DNA from: an uncultured Gammaproteobacteria bacterium
GTDB taxonomy: Bacteria > Pseudomonadota > Gammaproteobacteria > Xanthomonadales > Xanthomonadaceae
Assembly: GCA_946885735.1 (NCBI GenBank)
Contig: CAMPGW010000101.1
Coordinates: 1-8,735 of the forward strand
Reading direction: 5' to 3'
DNA length: 8,735 nucleotides
The translations under genes were made by a program, and so were the position numbers. Below are positions 1-5,244 of this stretch, piece after piece. Numbering within the stretch: position 1 is the first letter of the stretch; every line of letters starts with the position of its first letter. The notes below the pieces were generated by a model, which made no database searches, was not told the origin of the DNA, and worked only from the letters and a program-made list of their open reading frames with translations.

Positions 1-869
1 GCCGCGCCCAGCACCAGGCCGCCGCCGCCCACCACCGCTAGCGCCAGCTGCAGCACGCGCATGTCCACCGGCACCATGTCCAGTTCCATCAATACCTGGA
101 CCAGCAGCCCGACCACCGCCACCGACACCGTCGCGCCTTCCCAGCCGCGCCGGAACGCGACGAAGAAGATTGGCGCGAAGGCGAGCAGCACCAGGAAAGG
201 CGCCAGATCCTCGCGCGCCCGCACCAGCGCGAAGATCGACACCGACAGCAGCAGTTGCAGGCCGACGTCGGTCCACAGGGCCGCATCGAGGCGCTGGCGC
301 GCCGCCGCGGTGCCGAGCAGCAGCATCAGCGGGGCCAGCACCAGCTGGCCGATGAAGTCGCCGTACAGGAACGAGAACAGGCCGGCCATGCCCTCCAGCC
401 GACCGCTGCCGTCGACCATGAGTTGCTGCAGGACCGGCGAGACCAGCGCGGCCGCCAGCAGGCCGCTGGCGAGCAGGTGCAGCATCGCGCGCGGGCGGTC
501 GATCTCGCCGCGCGGCTCGGTGCCGCGCACCACCGCGACCACCGCGGCGTAGATCAGCCAGGGAAGGGTGGTCATCGCGATCGAGCGCAGCGAGAGCAGG
601 TCGGAATCGCGCCGCCAGGCCAGCAGGGTCATCGCCATCCATTCACCCGCGGCCAGCCAGGCCCAGCGCCGCGTCGGCGTCAGCCACAGCGCGCCCAGGC
701 GCAGGCCGGCGGGCAGGAACCACAGCAGGTGCGACACCGACACCAGGCCCAGCAGGCCCAGGCAATAGAACGCGGCCAGCCCGGGCCCGGAGAAGGCAAG
801 CGCGTGCCAGCGCGCGATGGCGGGCGCCACCGGCGCGCGGGGGCGGTCGGGGTAAGGGGAGGCGGGCAT
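1..869 (-). CDS. MASE1-domain integral membrane sensor, C-terminus beyond left edge
   Basis: The first 289 residues of an integral membrane protein can be read and the frame stays open at the window edge. MASE1 is a multi-spanning membrane sensory domain found at the N-terminus of histidine kinases and diguanylate cyclases. Two stretches match it: WFLPAGLRLGALWLTP (residues 50-65) followed by a Trp-rich segment and GEW, and YGDFIGQLVLAPLML (169-183). Further hydrophobic segments lie near residues 32-52, 100-115, 130-147, 205-217, 223-239, 246-262 and 271-288. No output domain is visible, so kinase or cyclase activity cannot be decided here; a sensor kinase is my guess. I chose the ATG at 869 because a -35/-10 pair places transcription start almost exactly on it. 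An in-frame ATG at 887 is possible but would lie upstream of that transcription start. The gene is divergent from the cytochrome c5 gene. Confidence 0.8.
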   Translation of the reverse strand, partial: MPASPYPDRPRAPVAPAIARWHALAFSGPGLAAFYCLGLLGLVSVSHLLWFLPAGLRLGALWLTPTRRWAWLAAGEWMAMTLLAWRRDSDLLSLRSIAMTTLPWLIYAAVVAVVRGTEPRGEIDRPRAMLHLLASGLLAAALVSPVLQQLMVDGSGRLEGMAGLFSFLYGDFIGQLVLAPLMLLLGTAAARQRLDAALWTDVGLQLLLSVSIFALVRAREDLAPFLVLLAFAPIFFVAFRRGWEGATVSVAVVGLLVQVLMELDMVPVDMRVLQLALAVVGGGGLVLGA

Positions 870-875
870 GGCCGG

Positions 876-904
876 ATTAGTCCGCATCCCGCGGCGGCGG
901 TCAA
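876..904 (-). promoter_or_regulatory. Promoter for the MASE1 gene, predicted leaderless
   Basis: Read on the minus strand, TTGACC (904 to 899) is followed by a 17-nt spacer and ACTAAT (881 to 876). This matches the sigma-70 consensus at 5/6 and 4/6 positions with ideal spacing. Six bases (CCGGCC) then separate the -10 from the ATG at 869, so the expected start point falls on or next to the A of ATG. No Shine-Dalgarno precedes that ATG. Confidence 0.5.
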
Positions 905-910
905 GCCGCC

Positions 911-944
911 CGGCTTTCGCTGCACCGGGCCGGGCCGATATAAT
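911..944 (+). promoter_or_regulatory. Putative promoter of the cytochrome c5 gene
   Basis: A perfect TATAAT (-10) lies at 939-944. An upstream element CGGCTTTC (911-918) sits in the -35 position, and its TTTCGC has an 18-nt spacer to the -10; the match to TTGACA is poor. The same 8-mer at the same distance precedes the -10 of icd. The predicted leader is about 38 nt and holds a small hairpin, CGGGC-tgcg-GCCCG (962-975), just before the GTG start, with no clear Shine-Dalgarno. The -10 lies inside the inverted repeat CGAT-ATA-ATCG (936-946). Confidence 0.5.
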
Positions 945-988
945 CGCCGCCTTGACTTCTACGGGCTGCGGCCCGCCACCGGATCGCC

Positions 989-1504
989 GTGCGCAACCAC
1001 GACCTCGTCTTCCTCAAGCACTTCTCCCAGGTGATCGGCTTCCTGGTCGCCGTGACCATCGCCCTGATCCTGCTCGGCGCCTACTTCAACGCCACCAAGC
1101 CCGAGGAACCGAACCCGGCCAAGGAAGCGGCCACCCTGGCCCGCATTCAGCCGGTCGGCGCGGTCTATGCCGGTTCCACCGGCGCCGCCGCGCAGGCCGC
1201 CGCCGCCCAGGCCGCGGCCGAGGCCGCCAAGGGCCAGGTCGCCTACGGCGGCACGATGGACGGCGGCGAGATCTACGCCCAGCTGTGCACCGGCTGCCAT
1301 ACCGCCGGCGTCAGCGGCGCGCCCACGCTGGCCCGCGCCGACTGGACCCCGCGCATCGCCCAGGGCGTGGAAACCTTGTACGTCCACGCGATCGAGGGGT
1401 ACCAGGGCCCGAACGGCGTGATGCCGGCGCGCGGCGGCAACCCGGCGCTCAGCGACGAGCAGGTCAAGGCCACCGTCGACTGGATGCTGGCGCAGTTGAA
1501 GTAA
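989..1504 (+). CDS. Membrane-anchored monohaem cytochrome c, c5 family
   Basis: This 171-residue protein is an electron carrier held at the periplasmic face of the inner membrane. Residues 15-34 form one N-terminal transmembrane helix. An Ala/Gln/Glu linker (about 61-82) follows, then a class I cytochrome domain (about 86-171). The haem-binding CTGCH is at residues 100-104 (H104 proximal ligand), and M145 in GVMPARGG is the likely sixth ligand. GGEIYAQLCTGCH and the C-terminal LSDEQVKATVDWML are typical of the c5 family, whose members shuttle electrons to terminal oxidases or other acceptors; the partner here is unknown. The GTG start is preferred because RNHDLVFLKHFSQ directly precedes the anchor and no better start lies nearby. 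A strong hairpin follows the stop, so it is probably transcribed alone. The Ala-rich linker is unusually low in complexity. Confidence 0.9.
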   Translation: MRNHDLVFLKHFSQVIGFLVAVTIALILLGAYFNATKPEEPNPAKEAATLARIQPVGAVYAGSTGAAAQAAAAQAAAEAAKGQVAYGGTMDGGEIYAQLCTGCHTAGVSGAPTLARADWTPRIAQGVETLYVHAIEGYQGPNGVMPARGGNPALSDEQVKATVDWMLAQLK

Positions 1505-1529
1505 TCCACGCGAGCCACGTCTCGTGCCA

Positions 1530-1555
1530 ACGACGCCGCCTCCGGGCGGCGTCGT
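1530..1555 (+). terminator. Hairpin terminator after cytochrome c5
   Basis: ACGACGCCGCC (1530-1540) and GGCGGCGTCGT (1545-1555) form a perfect 11-bp stem closed by TCCG, giving a C(UNCG)G-type tetraloop, an especially stable RNA loop. It starts 25 nt after the cytochrome stop. The sequence after it (CGTCTCC) has only a weak U tract, so termination could be partly intrinsic or Rho-assisted. It lies just upstream of the next gene's Shine-Dalgarno, so readthrough transcripts would carry it in the leader. Confidence 0.7.
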
Positions 1556-1562
1556 CGTCTCC

Positions 1563-1568
1563 GGAGGT
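1563..1568 (+). promoter_or_regulatory. Shine-Dalgarno fixing the nuclease start
   Basis: GGAGGT lies 3 nt before the ATG at 1572. It settles that start over an in-frame GTG at 1524, whose extension would run through the terminator hairpin and put 16 non-signal-like residues ahead of a good lipoprotein signal. Confidence 0.75.
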
Positions 1569-1571
1569 CCG

Positions 1572-3383
1572 ATGTCCCGTTTCCGCTGCCTGATGACCCC
1601 GCTCGCCCTGCTCGGCCTCGCCTCCTGCCAGGCGGCGACGCCCCCCGACGCCAACGACCGGGCCGCGCGCGGCCGTGACGTGCCCGAGCCGGCGCTGGTC
1701 GCGATCGGCCAGGTCCAGGGCAGTGGACCGCGCAGCCCGATGGAGGGCCGCCAGGTCAGCGTGCAGGGCGTGGTGGTCGGCAGTTTTGCGCAGGGCCTGG
1801 GTGGCGTATTCCTGCAGTCGGAACGCGATGACGGCGACCCGGCCACCGCCGAGGGGCTGTTCCTGGAGCGCTCGCCGAAGGACGAGCCGGCGCTGCGTTT
1901 CGGCGAACGCCTGCGGGTGTCCGGCACCGTGTCCGAGTTCGGCGACGGCCGCGCGACGCTCACCGGCCTGCGCGACATCAGCGTGCGCGTGCTGGGCGAA
2001 CGCGACCCGGCGCAGATGGAGCTGCGGCTTACCGGCGCGCCCGACGGCGCCGCGGGATGGGAGCGCTACGAGGGCATGCGCCTGCGCATCACTGTGCCTT
2101 TGACGGTGAGCGGCAACCACAACCTCACCCGCCAGGGCGAACTCATCGCCAGTTTCGACGGTCGCCTGGTGCAGCCCACCGAGTTGGCCGCGCCCGGCCC
2201 GGAAGCGGCGGCGATCGCCGCCGACAATGCGCGCCGCACTTTGCTGCTCGACGACAACCGCCTTGGCAAGGATCCGCGCAGCCTGTGGTTCCTGCGCGAG
2301 CCGCTGTCGGATCGCGCGCCGTTGCGCGCCGGCAGCCTGCTCGAGGACGTCGTCGGCGTGCTCGACCAGCGCCGCGGCGACTATCGCCTGCAACTGGCCG
2401 AACCGCTGCGGGTGCGGCACGCATCGCGCCCGCGCGCGCCGGGCGTGTCGGGCGAGCGCCGGATTGCCGCCTTCAACCTGCTCAACCTGTTCAACGGCGA
2501 CGGCGCCGGCGGTGGTTTCCCGACGCCGCGTGGCGCGGAATCGGCGGAGCATTTCGCCGAGCAGCAGCGCAAGCTGGTGGCTTCGGTGCAGGCGCTGCAG
2601 CCGGACGTGGCGGCGCTGATGGAAGTCGAGAACGACGGCCCGGGCGCCGACTCGGCGCTGGCGCAGTTCGTGTCGGCGCTGAACGCGGCCGGTCCGGTCC
2701 GGGACTGGCGGGCGATCGAGCCGGCCAGCCGTCCCGGTTCCGACGAGATCCGCACCGCGATCATCTACCGCTCCAGCCGCGTGCGCCCCGTGGGCGCGGC
2801 GGCGATGCTGCGCGGCGGTCCGTTCGAAGGGCGCTCAAGGGTGCCCGTCGCCCAGGCCTTCCGCGCCGGCCGCGGCCCGGCCTTCGCGGTGGTGGCCGTG
2901 CACCTGAAGTCCAAGGGCTGCGGTCGCGAGCAGGACCAGGCGCGCGGCGCCGATGCCGACCAGCGCGATGGCCAGGGCTGCTGGAACCCGGTGCGCCTGG
3001 AGTCGGTGCGGCGCCTGCACGCCTGGGCCTCCGCCGACCCGACCGGCACCGGCGCGCCGGCCATGCTGCTCGGCGATTTCAACGCCTACGCGATGGAAGA
3101 CCCGATGCGCTGGCTGCGCGAGGCGGGCTGGCGCGATGCCTTCGCCCAGGCCGGCGGCGAGCGGCCGTATTCCTACGTGTACGACGGCCAGGTCGGCCGC
3201 CTCGACCATGCCCTGCTGGCACCGGCGCTGGCAGGCCGCCTGCGCGGCGCGGTCGAATGGCACAGCAATGCCGACGAGAGCGCCGCCTTCGGCTACCAGG
3301 ACGAGGACGACGGCGACCCCTGGCGCGCCTCCGATCATGACCCGTTGCTGTTGGGCCTCGACCTGGCCGGACCCGCTCCGTAA
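1572..3383 (+). CDS. ExeM/NucH-type endonuclease/exonuclease/phosphatase lipoprotein
   Basis: This 603-residue protein is predicted to hydrolyse phosphodiester bonds, most likely of extracellular or periplasmic nucleic acid. A signal of about 18 residues ends in the lipobox L16-A-S-C19. Q20 after the Cys suggests outer-membrane sorting by the +2 rule. Residues about 55-135 resemble the OB-fold-like module of YhcR/NucH nucleases (RQVSVQGVVVGSF and GVFLQSE). The EEP catalytic domain runs from about 297 to the end: RIAAFNLLNLFNGD (297-310), LMEVEN with metal-binding E351, VVAVHLKSKGCG, LGDFN with D502 and N504, RLDHAL, and SDHDP with D588 and H589. Cysteines in SKGCG and GQGCWNPVR flank an Asp-rich insert typical of ExeM relatives and may form a disulphide. 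No lamin-tail domain or C-terminal anchor is seen. All expected catalytic residues are present. The substrate (DNA, RNA or a phosphoester) is inferred only. Confidence 0.9.
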   Translation: MSRFRCLMTPLALLGLASCQAATPPDANDRAARGRDVPEPALVAIGQVQGSGPRSPMEGRQVSVQGVVVGSFAQGLGGVFLQSERDDGDPATAEGLFLERSPKDEPALRFGERLRVSGTVSEFGDGRATLTGLRDISVRVLGERDPAQMELRLTGAPDGAAGWERYEGMRLRITVPLTVSGNHNLTRQGELIASFDGRLVQPTELAAPGPEAAAIAADNARRTLLLDDNRLGKDPRSLWFLREPLSDRAPLRAGSLLEDVVGVLDQRRGDYRLQLAEPLRVRHASRPRAPGVSGERRIAAFNLLNLFNGDGAGGGFPTPRGAESAEHFAEQQRKLVASVQALQPDVAALMEVENDGPGADSALAQFVSALNAAGPVRDWRAIEPASRPGSDEIRTAIIYRSSRVRPVGAAAMLRGGPFEGRSRVPVAQAFRAGRGPAFAVVAVHLKSKGCGREQDQARGADADQRDGQGCWNPVRLESVRRLHAWASADPTGTGAPAMLLGDFNAYAMEDPMRWLREAGWRDAFAQAGGERPYSYVYDGQVGRLDHALLAPALAGRLRGAVEWHSNADESAAFGYQDEDDGDPWRASDHDPLLLGLDLAGPAP

Positions 3384-3392
3384 TCGGCGGGC

Positions 3393-3398
3393 TATGAT
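3393..3398 (+). promoter_or_regulatory. -10 element for the hydrolase gene, predicted leaderless
   Basis: TATGAT (5/6 match to TATAAT) is separated by six bases, CCCGGC, from the ATG at 3405. No recognisable -35 lies 16-18 nt upstream and no Shine-Dalgarno is present. Transcription from it would begin at about the A of the ATG. It would allow hydrolase-zapE expression independent of the nuclease gene 21 nt upstream. Confidence 0.4.
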
Positions 3399-3404
3399 CC
3401 CGGC

Positions 3405-4082
3405 ATGAGCCCGCTGCCCGCGCCGCTGCCCGCCTTCCCGGACGCCACCGGCAGCCTGTGGCTGCCCGGCCCGGCCGGGCGCCTGGAAGTGGCGGTCGAA
3501 GTGCCGACCGAGGAGCGACGCCTGGGCCTGGCGGTGTTCTGCCACCCCAACCCGCCCGAGGGCGGGACCATGCACAACAAGGTCGTCACCATGGCCTCGC
3601 GGGCGCTGGTGGAACTCGGCCTGCCTTGCGTGCGCTTCAACTTCCGCGGCGCCGGCCACTCCGAGGGCGCCTTCGACGATGGCCGTGGCGAGGTGCTGGA
3701 CCTGCTCTCGGTCGCGCGCTGGGCGCTCGCCGCCAAGCCCGGCCACGCACTCTGGCTGGGTGGCTTCAGTTTCGGGTCTTGGGTGGCGTTGCAGGCCGCG
3801 CGCCAGCTGCCGGTCAAGCAGATGATCAGCGTCGCGCCGCCGGTCGGCCGCCGCGACTTCGCCGGCGTGCTGCCGCCGCCCTGCCCCTGGCTGCTGATCC
3901 AGGGCGAGTCCGACGAAGTGGTCAAGCCCGAGGCCGTGTTCGAGTGGGCGGCCAAGCAGAACCCGGCGCCCACCGTGGTGCGGATGCCGGAGACCGGGCA
4001 CTTCTTCCACCGCCGCCTGCTGGACCTGCGCGGCGCGATCAAGAACGGCGTGCGTCGCAACCTGCCGCCGCTCGCGCCTTGA
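3405..4082 (+). CDS. Cytoplasmic alpha/beta hydrolase (COG2945 type)
   Basis: This 225-residue protein has no signal peptide. It has the features of a small family of predicted alpha/beta hydrolases: HPNPPEGGTMHNK (47-59; relatives usually read HPHP...GGT-NK), FNFRGAGHSEG (a strand and turn after beta4), the nucleophile elbow GFSFG with S122, an acid D170 in GESDEVV, and H199 in ETGHFFH. The Ser-Asp-His triad is therefore complete. The family is thought to act on esters or thioesters, but the physiological substrate is unknown. The ATG at 3405 is preferred although it lacks a Shine-Dalgarno, because the sequence homologous to the family begins soon after it and a -10 lies 6 nt upstream. Its stop overlaps the likely zapE start by 4 nt, suggesting co-translation. 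Confidence 0.88.
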   Translation: MSPLPAPLPAFPDATGSLWLPGPAGRLEVAVEVPTEERRLGLAVFCHPNPPEGGTMHNKVVTMASRALVELGLPCVRFNFRGAGHSEGAFDDGRGEVLDLLSVARWALAAKPGHALWLGGFSFGSWVALQAARQLPVKQMISVAPPVGRRDFAGVLPPPCPWLLIQGESDEVVKPEAVFEWAAKQNPAPTVVRMPETGHFFHRRLLDLRGAIKNGVRRNLPPLAP

Positions 4083-5179
4083 GCGCGGCGCCCGTGCTGC
4101 CCTCGCAGGCCTGGCAGGCCGGCGTCGCGGACGGACGCTGGCAGCACGATGCCGCGCAGGTGGCGGCACTGGTCGAGCTCGACCGCCTGCATCGGGAGTT
4201 GCTCGCCGCGCAGCCGGCCTCGTGGCTGCAACGCGCGGCCGCGGCCCTGCGCACGCCCGAACCGGTGCGCGGCCTGTACCTGTGGGGTCGTGTCGGCCGC
4301 GGCAAGACTTTCCTGGTGGACCTGCTCTACGAAGGCCTGGGCGAGTTGCCGCGGCAGCGCTGGCATTTCCATCGCCTCATGGGCGAGGTGCACGCGCGCG
4401 TGCGCGCCCTGCCCGACACCGCCGACACCGTGGCGGTGGTGGCGCGCGAGATGGCGCGCGACCTGCGCCTGCTGGTGCTCGATGAATTCTTCGTCGGCGA
4501 CATCGGCGACGCGATGATCCTCGGGCGCCTGCTGGACCAGTTGTTCGCCCAGGGCGTGACGCTGGCGACGACCTCCAACCAGCCGCCGCAGGAGCTGTAT
4601 CGCGACGGCCTGCAGCGGGCGAGCTTCCTGCCGGCGATCGCGCTGCTCGAGCGCCACTGCGTGGTGTGGCAACTCGACAGCGCGCAGGACTACCGCCTGC
4701 GCCAGCTCACCCGCGCCGCGACCTACCTGTGCCCTCTGGGCGAGGCGGCCGAGGCCGCGCTGCAGGCGCATTTCGAGCGCCTCGCCGGCCATGCCACGCG
4801 GCAGCCGGGGCCGCTGCGCATCAACGAGCGCGACATCCCGGCGCGCGCGCTCGCCGATGGCGTGGCCTGGTTCGACTTCGCCGCCCTGTGCGAAGGCCCG
4901 CGTTCGGCGGCCGATTACATCGAACTGGCGCGCGGCTTCCATACCGTGCTGTTGTCCGGCGTGCCGCGGCTCGGCCCGGACCGCGAGGACGCGGCTCGTC
5001 GCTTCGTGCATTTGGTGGACGAGTTCTACGACCGCCGGGTCAACCTGCTGCTGTCGGCGGCCGCCGATCCGCTCTCGCTCTACCAGGGCCAGCGCCTGGA
5101 GCGCGAGTTCGAGCGCACCAGCTCGCGCCTGGTGGAGATGCAGAGCAGCGAGTACCTGGCGCTCGAGCACCGGCCCTGA
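4079..5179 (+). CDS. zapE: Cell division protein ZapE (AFG1-like P-loop ATPase)
   Basis: From a TTG start this is 366 residues, close to the roughly 375 of E. coli ZapE, an ATPase that associates with the Z-ring and affects FtsZ bundling. Walker A is GRVGRGKT (70-77, K76), followed by HFHRLMGEVHARV (96-108). Walker B is LVLDEFFVGDIGDAMIL with D135 and E136. The sensor-like TTSNQPP is at 164-170. The C-terminal FVHLVDEFYDRRVNLLLSA is also a family hallmark. The start is uncertain. TTG at 4079 overlaps the hydrolase stop as TTGA and gives MSAAPVLPSQAWQAGV, in keeping with short N-termini in relatives. GTG at 4094, preceded by a weak GAG-containing purine stretch, is the alternative. The frame is open far upstream (from 3458), but that extension is the shadow of the hydrolase gene and not part of ZapE. 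Confidence 0.93.
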   Translation: MSAAPVLPSQAWQAGVADGRWQHDAAQVAALVELDRLHRELLAAQPASWLQRAAAALRTPEPVRGLYLWGRVGRGKTFLVDLLYEGLGELPRQRWHFHRLMGEVHARVRALPDTADTVAVVAREMARDLRLLVLDEFFVGDIGDAMILGRLLDQLFAQGVTLATTSNQPPQELYRDGLQRASFLPAIALLERHCVVWQLDSAQDYRLRQLTRAATYLCPLGEAAEAALQAHFERLAGHATRQPGPLRINERDIPARALADGVAWFDFAALCEGPRSAADYIELARGFHTVLLSGVPRLGPDREDAARRFVHLVDEFYDRRVNLLLSAAADPLSLYQGQRLEREFERTSSRLVEMQSSEYLALEHRP

Positions 5180-5204
5180 AGCCGCTGCGCGGACGTTGAC
5201 GGCA

Positions 5205-5232
5205 GGCACGGACCCGACTCGCGGCCCGTGCC
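5205..5232. repeat. Inverted repeat between zapE and queF
   Basis: GGCACGG (5205-5211) and CCGTGCC (5226-5232) are perfect 7-bp arms. An inner CCG/CGG (5214-5216 with 5222-5224) can extend the stem across a small internal loop. The downstream arm overlaps the likely queF promoter at 5229-5237. In RNA it would be a hairpin 25 nt after the zapE stop, without a U tract. In DNA it could be a repressor site covering the promoter. I cannot decide between a weak terminator, an operator and chance. Confidence 0.45.
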
Positions 5233-5237
5233 AGAAT
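5229..5237 (+). promoter_or_regulatory. Extended -10 of queF, predicted leaderless
   Basis: TGC-CAGAAT has the TGn extension at 5229-5231 and a hexamer (5232-5237) matching TATAAT at 4 of 6 positions. Seven bases, CCCCGGC, separate it from the ATG at 5245. There is no Shine-Dalgarno. A TTGACG at 5196-5201 is too far upstream (30 nt) to serve as its -35. Confidence 0.4.
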
Positions 5238-5244
5238 CCCCGGC

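Noticed and set aside
255..1034. Long plus-strand open frame across the MASE1 gene and into cytochrome c5
   Set aside because: Its product is low-complexity Gln/Arg/Gly-rich and resembles no family. It is antisense to the clear MASE1 reading frame; long false frames are common at this GC content.
1524..1571. Earlier GTG start for the nuclease
   Set aside because: It would put Pro/Gly/Val-rich residues before an intact lipoprotein signal and run through the terminator hairpin. The GGAGGT at 1563 favours the ATG at 1572.
2057..3340. 427-residue plus-strand frame inside the nuclease gene
   Set aside because: Arg/Ala/Gly-rich out-of-frame shadow of the nuclease, whose catalytic motifs lie in the other frame.
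3458..4078. Possible 207-residue N-terminal extension of ZapE
   Set aside because: The frame is open, but its translation is low-complexity Arg/Gly/Ala sequence overlapping the hydrolase. ZapE homologues begin near the TTG at 4079.
2835..4169. 444-residue minus-strand frame antisense to the nuclease and hydrolase
   Set aside because: Composition is Arg/Gln/His/Ala-rich without any motif. The opposite strand carries complete known proteins.
5196..5201. TTGACG as a -35 for queF
   Set aside because: It lies 30 nt from the CAGAAT hexamer, and no -10-like sequence occurs 16-18 nt downstream.
5180..5244. preQ1 riboswitch upstream of queF
   Set aside because: The 65-nt spacer is GC-rich and lacks the A-rich tail and the C-rich loop of a preQ1 aptamer. 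The only structure is the GGCACGG/CCGTGCC repeat.
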